Below, in pieces: positions 51,009-60,713 of a DNA stretch of 64,000 nt. Under the pieces are notes generated by a model, which saw nothing but the letters and a program-made list of their open reading frames with translations, had not been told where the DNA came from and searched no databases. The position numbers were made by a program, and so were the translations under genes. Source of the stretch: Sphingomonas sp. Leaf357 (GTDB taxonomy: Bacteria > Pseudomonadota > Alphaproteobacteria > Sphingomonadales > Sphingomonadaceae); assembly GCF_001423845.1 (NCBI RefSeq), contig NZ_LMPM01000001.1, forward strand, positions 2,282,153 through 2,346,152, in the 5' to 3' direction. Each line of letters opens with the position of its first letter. Positions within the stretch are counted from its first letter, which is position 1.

Positions 51009-53201
51009 ATGACTGAGATTGCCAGACATTCTTCCTCCCCCCTGCGGGCGTTGCGGCGTGCCGTGGCGCTCGCGTTTTTTTGCCTATCCGGCGCGGTGGG
51101 GGATCCGGCGGCGGCGGAGCAAGTCGATCTCGACGGCGGCTGGTCGTTCTGGCTGGCGAAGGGCGCGCCCGCCGAGGCACCTCCGGTCCCGAACTGGCTG
51201 GACGCCGATCCGGCCGGGGCGGAGGCGGTGACGGTGCCGCACAGCTGGAACCTCACGCGCGGCGCGGACGCGGATGGTGTGGGCTGGTACGCACGCACGC
51301 TGATCCTGCCGGACGGATTGGCGGGCCGGCATCTCGAACTGCATTTCGGGGCGGTGTTCTATCGTGCGCGCATCTGGGTGAACGGCGTTGCCGCTGGCGC
51401 GCACGAAGGCGGGCATACCGCGTTCGATCTCGACGTGACCCGATTGCTGAAGCCGGGTGCCAACCGCATCCTCGTCGCCGCCGACGACCGGCCCGGCTTC
51501 GCGACCATTCCCGGTTACGCCATGCGGCTCGCCGGGTCCGGCAACGTCTGGTACGATTGGTGGCGGAACGGCGGGATCACGCGCGACGTGTCGCTGCGCA
51601 TCGCCGAGGGCGGGCTGATCCGCCGCCAGCGCATCGGCCAGACGCTGACCGCCGAGACGGCACGGGTGACCACGGCGGTGGCGCTCGAGAATATCGACCA
51701 TCGCCCGCACGCCTATCGATTGACCGCGATCGCGATCGATCCCGATGGCCGCGAGGCGGCGCGGAGCGACATGAGAGCGACGATCGCGGCGGGCGCTGCG
51801 GCGCAGTCCGTCGCGACCTTGGCGATCGCGAAACCGCAATTGTGGAATATCGGCGCGGGCAAGCTCTATCGCATCGTCGTCGAACTGCGCGACGAAACCG
51901 CCAGACTGCTCGACCGCCGCGAGGATACGATCGGCCTGCGCACGATCGCGATCCGCGACCGAAGGCTCTACGTCAATGGCTTGGCCGTGCGGCTGACCGG
52001 CGTGACCCGGCATCAGGACTCGCCATGGGAGGGCGCGGCGGAAACGCGTGGCACGATCCTGCACGACATGCGCGATCTCGCCGCGCTGCATGTCACGCTG
52101 ACGCGCCCGGTGCATTACCCGCAACCGCAGGCAGTGTTCGACGCCGCCGACCGCGCCGGCATGCTGCTGATCCCAGAAATCCCGATCTGGCAGATGAAGG
52201 CGTCGCAACTCGGCGATCCGCGTCTGCTGACGCTGGCCAAGGCGATGATGGGCGAGATGATCGCGGAGAGCGGCAATCATCCGAGCGTGCTCGGCTGGAG
52301 CGTGATGAACGAGAGCGATGCGGCCTCGCCCGAGGGGCTGGCCTTCGTGCGCGCGATGAAGGCCCATATCCGTCAGCTGGATCCGGATCGTTTCGTCACC
52401 TTCGCGGATTCCGATATCGCGATCCGCCCGGTGCGCGTGCCGGCGCTGGCGGAGGCGGATTTCGTCCTGGCCAACGCCTATTTCGGCACCTGGAGCGGGG
52501 CGGCGAACCGCGTCGAGCCCTGGCTCGACGCGTTCCAGAAAAGCTATCCCGACAAGATGCTGGTGATCTCCGAATTCGGCTGGCCGGGGCCGTTCTCCGC
52601 CGACAGCGCCAGCGCGGATGTCGCGCGCACAGCGAACCTTCAGGAACAACTGGCTGCCTTTGCCGGCTGTCCGTTCGTCGGCGGCGCGATCTTCTGGAGC
52701 TATCAGGATTATCGCTCGAACAAGAACCTGTTCGCGGGGCAGGCGGACGGACTGGTCGATCACGGGCTGGTCGATGGCGATCGTCAGCGTCGGCCGAGCT
52801 ACTTCGCCTGGGAACGCGCGACACGGGCCGTTTCGGCGAGCGCTGCCTGGACGATGGCCGGCGACATTCCCACCGGCTTCACCGCGACCGTCGCCGGGGC
52901 GGCGGGGGGCGCGTTGCCGTCCTATCCGCTGGTCGGCCATCGGCTGCGCTGGCGCGCGATCGGCGGCGACCGCGCGCTGCTGGGGGAGGGCGAGCAAAGC
53001 CTCGCCACGATCGCGCCCGGTGCCACCATATCGATCGCCGCCGGCTGGACCGCGCGCGCGACCCCCGTGACGCTGACGATCGACATATTGACCGCCGATG
53101 GCACGCGCGCCGGCGGCGTGGTCGAGACCTTCCGTCCGTTCAAGGCCGGGTCCGCCGTCTTTCCGCCCGATTCCGCCCAATTGCCGAAAGTCTCGCAATG
53201 A
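51009..53201 (+). CDS. GH2-family glycosidase (exported), 730 aa
   Basis: Beta-glycosidase with a signal peptide (to about GDPAAAEQ), jelly-roll N-terminal domain (VPHSWNLTRGADADGVGWYA, LELHFGAVFYRARIWVNGVA) and TIM barrel. The acid/base Glu435 is in NHPSVLGWSVMNESDA and the nucleophile Glu522 in MLVISEFGWPGP. The domain style is closer to beta-galactosidase/glucuronidase-like GH2 than to the mannosidases downstream, so it may remove beta-galactose from glycan antennae. It begins ~95 bp after the receptor gene; its stop overlaps the next start by 4 bp. Confidence 0.88.
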   Translation: MTEIARHSSSPLRALRRAVALAFFCLSGAVGDPAAAEQVDLDGGWSFWLAKGAPAEAPPVPNWLDADPAGAEAVTVPHSWNLTRGADADGVGWYARTLILPDGLAGRHLELHFGAVFYRARIWVNGVAAGAHEGGHTAFDLDVTRLLKPGANRILVAADDRPGFATIPGYAMRLAGSGNVWYDWWRNGGITRDVSLRIAEGGLIRRQRIGQTLTAETARVTTAVALENIDHRPHAYRLTAIAIDPDGREAARSDMRATIAAGAAAQSVATLAIAKPQLWNIGAGKLYRIVVELRDETARLLDRREDTIGLRTIAIRDRRLYVNGLAVRLTGVTRHQDSPWEGAAETRGTILHDMRDLAALHVTLTRPVHYPQPQAVFDAADRAGMLLIPEIPIWQMKASQLGDPRLLTLAKAMMGEMIAESGNHPSVLGWSVMNESDAASPEGLAFVRAMKAHIRQLDPDRFVTFADSDIAIRPVRVPALAEADFVLANAYFGTWSGAANRVEPWLDAFQKSYPDKMLVISEFGWPGPFSADSASADVARTANLQEQLAAFAGCPFVGGAIFWSYQDYRSNKNLFAGQADGLVDHGLVDGDRQRRPSYFAWERATRAVSASAAWTMAGDIPTGFTATVAGAAGGALPSYPLVGHRLRWRAIGGDRALLGEGEQSLATIAPGATISIAAGWTARATPVTLTIDILTADGTRAGGVVETFRPFKAGSAVFPPDSAQLPKVSQ

Positions 53202-55480
53202 TCCGATTTCGTACCCTCGCACTTGCCGTGCTGCTGTCATCGACCGCGGCGCTGGCCGAGACGCCCAAGCTGGTCCCGATGCCGGCCTCGATCGCACTGG
53301 CGAAAGGGGGCCTGCGCATCGCCGAAGGCGCGGGGATCACGGCGGCCGATCGGGGCGCGGGCATCGCCGCCAGGCTGCTCGTCCAGCGCGTCAAGATCGA
53401 TCGGGGGATCGCCTTGCGCACCGATGCGCCCGGGCCGATCCATATCGTGCGGGATGCGAGCATTGCCGGCGACGAAGCCTATGTGCTGACGATCGATGCG
53501 AGGGGAGCGACGATCACGGCGAGCGGCGATGCCGGGCTCGTGCATGGCGCGATGACACTGGCGCAACTGCTCAGCCCGGATGCGGCGATCGGCAAGCCGG
53601 TGATGCTGCCCGCGCTCGTCATCCACGATGCGCCGCGCTTCAAATGGCGCGGCGTGATGGTCGATCCGGCGCGGCATTTCGTGCCGGTCCCCACGCTCTA
53701 TGGCATCATCGATCAATTGGCCGCGCAGAAGCTGAACGTGCTGCACCTGCATCTGACGGACGATCAGGGCTGGCGGGTCGAGATCAAGCGCTATCCCGAT
53801 CTAACGCGGATCGGTGCGTGGCGCACGCCGCCGTCGTCGGGCCAGACGCCGACGGCCAAGGTCGGTGGCTTCTACACGCAGGACGAGCTGAAAGCGCTGG
53901 TCGCCTATGCCAGGGATCGCGCAATCACGATCTTGCCGGAGATCGACATGCCCGGCCATGCCCAGGCGGCGGTCGCCTCCTATCCCGAGATCGGCGTGCT
54001 GGGGGACCGGCCCGAGGTCGGGCACGATTGGGGCGTCAATCCGTGGCTGTTCAGCCCGGACGATCACAGCATGGCCTTCATCAGGAACGTGCTCGACGAA
54101 CTGATGGCGATCTTTCCGTCGGAATTCATCCATGTCGGCGGCGACGAGGCGGTCAAGGATCAGTGGGAGCGGTCGCCCGCGGTGCAGGCGAAGATGAAGG
54201 CGCTCGGCCTCAAGACCGAGATGGAGATGCAGAGCTGGATGATCGACCAGCTCGGCGAGTATCTGGCGCAGCATGGCCGCCGCCTGATCGGCTGGGACGA
54301 GATCCTCGAAGGCGGCCTGCCGGCCTCGGCCTCGGTGATGTCGTGGCGCGGCGAGAAGGGCGCGGTGATCGCCGCCAATGCCGGCCATGATGTGGTGCTG
54401 AGCCCCGCACCGACCCTGTATCTCGACAGTCTGCAGAGCGATCATGCCGACGAGCCGCCGGGCCGGTTGTCCGGCGGCAAGTCGATCGTCACGCTGGCCG
54501 ACCTGTACAAATACGATCCCGCCCCCGTGGGTCTGGCACCCGACAAGGCCAGGCATGTGCTCGGCGCTCAGGCCAACGGGTGGAGCGAATATCTGGTCAC
54601 GCCGGAGCAGGTGCAGCATGCCCTGTTCCCGCGCCTGTCGGCGCTGGCCGAACTCACCTGGTCGCCCAAGGACAAGCGCGATTTCGCGTCCTTCGTCACC
54701 CGCATGGCGCCGCAGATGGGCCGCTATGCCCGCGCCGGGATCGCCGCCGCCGACAGCGCCTTTGCGGTCGATATCCGGTTGCAGGGCACGCGCGGCGACG
54801 CGCTGCGCACCGGCAAGGTGGCGGCGGCGCTGTCGACCCAGACCGGCTTCGGCACGATCCGCTACACGCTCGATGGCAAGACGCCGACGGCGCGTTCCAG
54901 AGCCTATGCCGCGCCGCTGTCCGTCGCCCCCGGCGTCGTGATCCGCGCCGCCGCCTTCGCCGCCGACCGCCGCCCCACCGCGCTGCCGAGGCGCTTCGAG
55001 ACGAGCCGCGCGATGCTGTTGCGGCGCAGCGCTTCCGATCTGGCGGCATGCCCCAAGGGCGATCTCGGCCTGCGCGTGCCGCTGACGGCCGACGCGACGG
55101 GCAATGCGCCGGTCTACAACGTCAACATCTTCGACACCTGCACGATGTACCCGGCCGCGCCGCTGGACGTGGCGGGCGGCTTCACCGTCGATGTCGCTCG
55201 GCTCGCACGACATTACGGGCTGGCGCACGACACGACCAAGCAGAGGCAATATTACAAGGTGACCGAGCATGGCGAGCTGATCGTGCGGAGCGGCGGGTGC
55301 GACGGCCCGGTCGCGGCGACGTTCCCGCTGCCCGATCCCGCGACCAGCCCCAATCGCATGAGCTTCAAGGGCGCGTTGCCGAAAGGCACCGGCGATGCCG
55401 ACCTGTGCATGCAGTTCACCGCCTCGATCGCCGAACCCTTCTACACGGTCGAGGCGATGCAGCTGAGCGAGCGCGACTGA
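53198..55480 (+). CDS. GH20 beta-N-acetylhexosaminidase (exported), 760 aa
   Basis: Removes terminal beta-GlcNAc/GalNAc. Signal peptide MIRFRTLALAVLLSSTAALA. Small N-terminal alpha/beta domain, then catalytic barrel opening FKWRGVMVDPARHFVPVPTL, with HLHLTDDQGWRVEIKRYPDL, EIDMPGHAQAAVASYPE and the catalytic Asp316-Glu317 pair in IHVGGDEAVKDQW. A C-terminal ~150 aa Fn3-like/CHB-like part follows. ATG overlaps the GH2 stop. It supplies the GlcNAc imported by the NagE PTS of the opposite arm. Confidence 0.95.
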   Translation: MIRFRTLALAVLLSSTAALAETPKLVPMPASIALAKGGLRIAEGAGITAADRGAGIAARLLVQRVKIDRGIALRTDAPGPIHIVRDASIAGDEAYVLTIDARGATITASGDAGLVHGAMTLAQLLSPDAAIGKPVMLPALVIHDAPRFKWRGVMVDPARHFVPVPTLYGIIDQLAAQKLNVLHLHLTDDQGWRVEIKRYPDLTRIGAWRTPPSSGQTPTAKVGGFYTQDELKALVAYARDRAITILPEIDMPGHAQAAVASYPEIGVLGDRPEVGHDWGVNPWLFSPDDHSMAFIRNVLDELMAIFPSEFIHVGGDEAVKDQWERSPAVQAKMKALGLKTEMEMQSWMIDQLGEYLAQHGRRLIGWDEILEGGLPASASVMSWRGEKGAVIAANAGHDVVLSPAPTLYLDSLQSDHADEPPGRLSGGKSIVTLADLYKYDPAPVGLAPDKARHVLGAQANGWSEYLVTPEQVQHALFPRLSALAELTWSPKDKRDFASFVTRMAPQMGRYARAGIAAADSAFAVDIRLQGTRGDALRTGKVAAALSTQTGFGTIRYTLDGKTPTARSRAYAAPLSVAPGVVIRAAAFAADRRPTALPRRFETSRAMLLRRSASDLAACPKGDLGLRVPLTADATGNAPVYNVNIFDTCTMYPAAPLDVAGGFTVDVARLARHYGLAHDTTKQRQYYKVTEHGELIVRSGGCDGPVAATFPLPDPATSPNRMSFKGALPKGTGDADLCMQFTASIAEPFYTVEAMQLSERD

Positions 55481-58071
55481 TGCGCCGTCTGACGCTGCTG
55501 CTGGCGATGTTGCCGACCTGCGCCTGGGCGGCACCGCGCACTTCCGTCCCGCTGACGAGCGGCTGGACGATGCGCATCGACCCGGGCGACCGGGCGGCGG
55601 CGAAGGCGCACCCCAAGGCCGCACGCTGGCTGCGCGCCACCGTGCCGGGCAGCGCGCAGACCGATCTGATCGCGGCGAAGATCATCCCCGATCCCTATGT
55701 CGGGCTGAACGAGGCCGAGGTGCAATGGGTCGGGCTGACCGACTGGCAGTATCGCACGACGCTGGGCGCGACGCCCGACCTGCTCGGGCGCGGTCATGTC
55801 GATCTGGTGTTCGACGGGCTGGACACCTTCGCCGAGGTGCGGCTGAACGGCACGAAGCTGCTCGCCGCCGACAATGCGCATCGCCGCTGGCGCGTGCCCG
55901 TCAAGGCACTGCTGAAACCCGGTGCGAACGACCTGCTCGTCACGTTCCGCTCGCCGATCCGCACCTTGCAGCCGATGGTGCTGAAGACGCCGCATCCGCT
56001 GCCCGGCGAATATGATTCGGTCTTCGGCGACGAGCCGGCCGGCCGGCAGACCTCGCCCTATATCCGTAAACCCAAATACCAATATGGCTGGGATTGGGGT
56101 CCGCGCATCGTGACGCAGGGGATCTGGCGCGCGGCGCGGATCGAGGCGTGGGACGATGCCCGGATCGAAACGCTGCGCGTCGTGCAGGAAGGCCTGACGC
56201 GCAACGAGGCGCGGCTGTCCGCCGAACTGGACGTGGTGGCGGGCGAGGAACGGCCGGTGACCCTCGCCATCGCCGTCACCGCGCCCGACGGCAGCGTCAC
56301 GCAGGCCACGCGCACCGTGACGGTCGCGGCGGGCGCGAGCCATGTCGCGGTGCCGATCGCGATCGCAGATCCGCGCCTCTGGTATCCCGCCGGCTACGGC
56401 GCGCAACCGCTCTACACGGTGACGGCGACGCTGGCGGGCAGCGACACCGCCACCCGCCGCACCGGCCTGCGCAGCGTCGAACTGCGCCGCGACAAGGATG
56501 TGCAGGGGCGCGGCATGGCGTTGGTCGTCAACGGCATTGCCGTCTTCGCCAAGGGCGCGAACCTGATCCCGTTCGACATGGTCCCGGCGCGCGTACCCGT
56601 CGCGCAGATCCGTAATGTGCTGGCCGGCGCGCGCGACGCCAACATGAACATGATCCGCGTGTGGGGCGGCGGTTATTATCTCGACGACGCCTTTTACGAT
56701 CTGGCCGACGAAATGGGCCTGATGGTCTGGCAGGACTTCATGTTCGGCGGCGCGGTGACCCCGCCAGATCGCGAATTCCGCGAAAACGTGCGGATCGAGG
56801 CGGAGGAGCAGGTCGATCGGCTTCAGGCGCATCCCTCGATCGTGCTCTGGGCGGGCAATAACGAGGTGCTGAGCGGCTGGGATCGCTGGTCGGACCGGGT
56901 CGCGTTCAAGAAGGCGGTCGGCGCGGACGAGCAGGAACGCGTCGGCGTCGGCATGGCGGTGCTGTTCGGCCAGGTGCTGCGCGACGCCGCCGAGCGCCGC
57001 GATCCCGATGCGGTCTATTGGCCTGGGTCGCCGAGCAGCAATTACGAAGGCAAGCCCGATACCGATGCCGATGGCGACCGGCATTATTGGGACGTATGGG
57101 CGGGTAGCAAGCCGGTCGAGGCCTATCTGAACAGCTGCCCGCGCTTCATGTCCGAATATGGTCTGCAGGCGATGCCCGACATCCGCACCATCGCCGCGTT
57201 CGCACGACCCGGCGATCTCTCGCCGACCTCGCTCGTGATGAAGGCGCACCAGAAGTTCATGAAGGGCGAAGGCAATGATCGCCTGCTGTTCTACATCCGC
57301 CAGAACTATCGGAGCCCGCGCGATTTTGCCGAATTCGTCTATCTCAGCCAGGTAATGCAGGCCGAGGGGATCGCACTCGCCGCGCTCCACCACCGCGCGT
57401 GCCGCCCGGTGACGATGGGATCGCTCTACTGGCAGTTGAACGATGTCTGGCCGGGCGCATCCTGGTCGAGCATCGATTATTACGGCCGGTGGAAGGCGCT
57501 GAACTTCCACGCGCGGCGCTTCTTCGCGCCGCTCGCGATCGCCGCCGAGCGCAAGCACGGGACGACGAGGATCAGCCTGATTTCCGACGCCGTCACGCCG
57601 ATCGAGGCGCGCTGGCGGGTGCGGACGCTGGACGTGGACGGCAAGGTGCTGGCGGCGCGCGAGACGGCGACGACGCTCGCACCGCTGTCCGCGACGGCGG
57701 TAGCGACCTTGCCCGATGCCGCCGTGTTCGCCGGCGGCGATCCCGCCCGCACCGTCGCGGTGGCGGAACTCCTGGTCGATGGTCGCGCGGTCTCGCGCAC
57801 GTTGGTCACGGGGGTCGCGCCCAAGGACATGGCGCTGCCCGATCCCGGCATCACCACGCGCTGGGACGGCGACCGGCTGACGCTGACCGCCACCCGGCTG
57901 GCACGCGCGGTATGGGTCGATTTCGGTGCGATCGATGCGACGCCGTCCGATAACGCCTTCGATCTGCTGCCCGGCGAAAGCCGCACCGTCACGGTCCAGT
58001 CCGCCGCTTCGGCCGCGGCACTCACCCGCGCGCTCACTGTTCGCACGCTTGCAGGCCTGTCTCCGTTATGA
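55480..58071 (+). CDS. GH2 beta-mannosidase (first of tandem pair), 863 aa
   Basis: Exo-beta-mannosidase, expected to cut Man-beta-1,4-GlcNAc of the N-glycan core. Signal peptide to AWAAP. Recognisable features: VQWVGLTDWQYRT and LVFDGLDTFAEVRLNG (jelly roll), YQYGWDWGPRIVTQGIWRAA, MIRVWGGGYYLDDAFYDLAD, acid/base Glu462 (VLWAGNNEVLSG) and nucleophile Glu559 (RFMSEYGLQAMPDI), MGSLYWQLNDVWPG. The stop of GH20 and this ATG form TGATG. The neighbour at 58068 is a diverged paralogue. Confidence 0.92.
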   Translation: MRRLTLLLAMLPTCAWAAPRTSVPLTSGWTMRIDPGDRAAAKAHPKAARWLRATVPGSAQTDLIAAKIIPDPYVGLNEAEVQWVGLTDWQYRTTLGATPDLLGRGHVDLVFDGLDTFAEVRLNGTKLLAADNAHRRWRVPVKALLKPGANDLLVTFRSPIRTLQPMVLKTPHPLPGEYDSVFGDEPAGRQTSPYIRKPKYQYGWDWGPRIVTQGIWRAARIEAWDDARIETLRVVQEGLTRNEARLSAELDVVAGEERPVTLAIAVTAPDGSVTQATRTVTVAAGASHVAVPIAIADPRLWYPAGYGAQPLYTVTATLAGSDTATRRTGLRSVELRRDKDVQGRGMALVVNGIAVFAKGANLIPFDMVPARVPVAQIRNVLAGARDANMNMIRVWGGGYYLDDAFYDLADEMGLMVWQDFMFGGAVTPPDREFRENVRIEAEEQVDRLQAHPSIVLWAGNNEVLSGWDRWSDRVAFKKAVGADEQERVGVGMAVLFGQVLRDAAERRDPDAVYWPGSPSSNYEGKPDTDADGDRHYWDVWAGSKPVEAYLNSCPRFMSEYGLQAMPDIRTIAAFARPGDLSPTSLVMKAHQKFMKGEGNDRLLFYIRQNYRSPRDFAEFVYLSQVMQAEGIALAALHHRACRPVTMGSLYWQLNDVWPGASWSSIDYYGRWKALNFHARRFFAPLAIAAERKHGTTRISLISDAVTPIEARWRVRTLDVDGKVLAARETATTLAPLSATAVATLPDAAVFAGGDPARTVAVAELLVDGRAVSRTLVTGVAPKDMALPDPGITTRWDGDRLTLTATRLARAVWVDFGAIDATPSDNAFDLLPGESRTVTVQSAASAAALTRALTVRTLAGLSPL

Positions 58072-60713
58072 CGCGATTGCTCCTCGTCCTGCTCGGCCTG
58101 TTGCTGGCGCCGCTGGCCAGCGCCCAGCCGCTCCTCTCGCCGATCACGCGCACGCTGGACGCCGGCTGGCAGGTCCGCCTCCTGCCGGGCGACGCAAGCG
58201 CCAAGGCGCACAAACGCGCCGCAAGGTGGTTGCCCGCGACAATTCCAGGATCGGTGCAGACCGACCTGATGGCCGCGCGCCTGCTCGCCGATCCGTGGGT
58301 GGGTGAGGGCGAACGCGCGGCGCAATGGGTCGGCCTGTCGGACTGGCAATATCGCAGCGTCTTCACCGTCGACGCGGCCATGCTGGCACGGCATGACGTC
58401 GATCTGGTGTTCGACGGGCTGGATACGTTCGCGGCCGTGCGGGTGAACGGCACGCAGGTGCTGGCCGCCGACAACATGTTTCGCACGTGGCGCGTCGCGG
58501 CCAAGGCCTTGCTCAAGCCCGGCGCGAACGTGATCGAGATCGATTTCGCCTCGCCGATCAAGAAATTGCTGCCGATGGCGCTCGCGCTGAAGAACCAGTT
58601 GCCCGGCGCGTATGACAGCGCGTTCGGAGACGAGCCGAAGGGTGTCCAGACCGCCAATTACGTGCGCAAGCCCGGCTATCATTTCGGCTGGGATTTCACG
58701 CCGCGCATCGTGACGCTGGGGATAAGCAAACCGGTACGGATCGAGGCCTATGACGGGGTGCGCCTGTCCGGCTTCCATATGCAGCAGGTTCATCTCGATG
58801 ATGACGTCGCGGTGTTGGACGCGAAGGTCGAGATCACCGCGGCCGCGCCGCGCGATGTCGAGGTGCGCGTCGATATCACCGCGCCGGACGGGGCCGTGCA
58901 GACTCTGACCCGCACCGTCACCCTGTTCGCCGGCACGAACCCGATCGTCCTGCCGGCACGGATCGAGAAGCCGCGTCGCTGGTGGCCGGTCGGATACGGC
59001 GCACCCGATCTCTATGCCGTGAAGGCCACCGTCACCGCGCAGGGCGAGACGCTGGGGCAGGCCGCGCACGATATCGGCCTGCGCACGGTCGAGATGCGAC
59101 GCGAGAAGGACCAATGGGGCCGCGGCATGGCATTCGTCGTCAACGGCGTGCCGATCTTCGCCAAGGGCGCGAACTTCGAACCCGCCGACAGTATCCCTTC
59201 GCGCGTGCCGGCCGCGCGCACCGATGCCGCATTGGAGGCGGCGGTCGCGGCCAACATGAATATGCTGCGCATCTGGGGCGGCGGCTATTACCCGGACGAT
59301 GCCCTGTTCGATAAGGCCGACCGGCTCGGGCTGATGCTGTGGCAGGATTTCATGTTCGGCAACGCCGTGCCGCCGAACGACCCGGTGCTGCACGAAAGTA
59401 CGAGGGCCGAAGCGATCGATCAGGTGCGTCGCCTGCGCAATCACCCGTCGCTGGTGATGTGGAACGGCAATAACGAGGTGCAGGTCGGCTGGGAACGCTG
59501 GGGCGATCGCAAGGCGTTCCAGAAGGCGCTCGGTGCCGACGGGCAGGAACTGTTCGGTGCGAGCATCCGTCGCCTGTTCGACAAGGATCTGCGCGCGATC
59601 GTCAAGGAACACGCTCCCGGCGCGCTGTATTGGGGCGGTTCGCCGACCAGCGATTATGACGGCCCGTCCGACAAGCTGAACGATGGCGACATGCATTATT
59701 GGCAGACTTGGTCCGGCGCACCGCTCGACGATTATCTGACGGTGGTGCCGCGCTTCATGTCGGAATTCGGGCTGCAATCCATGCCCGGCCTGCGTACCAC
59801 GCGTGAATTCCTCGGCAAGCGCCGGCCCGAGGACCTGCCGGTGCAGATCGTGGGCAGCGCCTATGACAGCGGCAAGGGCAACGGCCGCATCCTGAAATAT
59901 CTGCACGACGATTATGGCGATCCGAAATCGTTCGTCGATTACATCTATCTGTCGCAACTGTTCCAGGCCGAGGGGCTGGAACTGTCGGTGATCCGCCAAC
60001 GCGCCTCGCGCCCGCAGAGCATGGGCACGCTGTATTGGACGCTCAACGACACCTGGCCGGGGCTGATCAACTCGATCTGGGCGGGGCAGGCGTGGGGCAG
60101 CATCGATTTCCACAATCGCTGGAAGGCGAGCCATTACCGTGCCCGCCGCTTCTACGCGCCCGTCACGATCGGTGCCCAGCATATCAAGGGCGAGACGATC
60201 GTGACGCTGATCTCCGACCAGCGCGCGGCATTCGGCGCGCAATGGCGGCTGCGCGTCTTGGATCGTGACGGCGCGCTGCTGTCGGAGCGTGGCGGCGACG
60301 TCACCGCCGCACCGCTGGCGGCGACGCCGCTCGCGAAGATCGCCGATGCCGATCTGCTCGGCACGGCCGACCCGAAGCGCAGCGTCGCGGTCGCCGAGCT
60401 GATCGTGGATGGCAAGACGGTCGCGCGGCAATTCAGCTATTTCGTTCATGCCCGCGAACTGACGCTGAGCGATCCGGGGCTGGCCGCGACGATCGCCGCC
60501 GCGCCCGGCGGTGGGTACACGCTCACGGTTTCGACCAAGACGCTGGCCCGCGGCGTGTGGATCGATTTCGGCACTCTCGACGCGGCATTGTCCGACAATG
60601 CTTTCGATCTCGCCGCCGGAGACAGCGTGACGATCGCCGTCACGTCGAAGGCATCGCTGGCGCAATTGCGCCGGTCGCTGACGGTGCGCAGCTTTTATGG
60701 AGCGACGAAGTGA
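58068..60713 (+). CDS. GH2 beta-mannosidase (second of tandem pair), 881 aa
   Basis: Paralogue of the preceding enzyme with the same architecture: signal peptide (LGLLLAPLASAQ), VQTDLMAARLLADPW, LVFDGLDTFAAVRVNGTQVL, MLRIWGGGYYPDDALFDKAD, acid/base Glu470 (MWNGNNEVQVG), nucleophile Glu566 (RFMSEFGLQSMPG) and MGTLYWTLNDTWPGLINSIW. The sequences differ clearly, so the copies probably have different linkage or substrate-size preference. ATG overlaps the upstream stop by 4 bp. Confidence 0.92.
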   Translation: MTRLLLVLLGLLLAPLASAQPLLSPITRTLDAGWQVRLLPGDASAKAHKRAARWLPATIPGSVQTDLMAARLLADPWVGEGERAAQWVGLSDWQYRSVFTVDAAMLARHDVDLVFDGLDTFAAVRVNGTQVLAADNMFRTWRVAAKALLKPGANVIEIDFASPIKKLLPMALALKNQLPGAYDSAFGDEPKGVQTANYVRKPGYHFGWDFTPRIVTLGISKPVRIEAYDGVRLSGFHMQQVHLDDDVAVLDAKVEITAAAPRDVEVRVDITAPDGAVQTLTRTVTLFAGTNPIVLPARIEKPRRWWPVGYGAPDLYAVKATVTAQGETLGQAAHDIGLRTVEMRREKDQWGRGMAFVVNGVPIFAKGANFEPADSIPSRVPAARTDAALEAAVAANMNMLRIWGGGYYPDDALFDKADRLGLMLWQDFMFGNAVPPNDPVLHESTRAEAIDQVRRLRNHPSLVMWNGNNEVQVGWERWGDRKAFQKALGADGQELFGASIRRLFDKDLRAIVKEHAPGALYWGGSPTSDYDGPSDKLNDGDMHYWQTWSGAPLDDYLTVVPRFMSEFGLQSMPGLRTTREFLGKRRPEDLPVQIVGSAYDSGKGNGRILKYLHDDYGDPKSFVDYIYLSQLFQAEGLELSVIRQRASRPQSMGTLYWTLNDTWPGLINSIWAGQAWGSIDFHNRWKASHYRARRFYAPVTIGAQHIKGETIVTLISDQRAAFGAQWRLRVLDRDGALLSERGGDVTAAPLAATPLAKIADADLLGTADPKRSVAVAELIVDGKTVARQFSYFVHARELTLSDPGLAATIAAAPGGGYTLTVSTKTLARGVWIDFGTLDAALSDNAFDLAAGDSVTIAVTSKASLAQLRRSLTVRSFYGATK

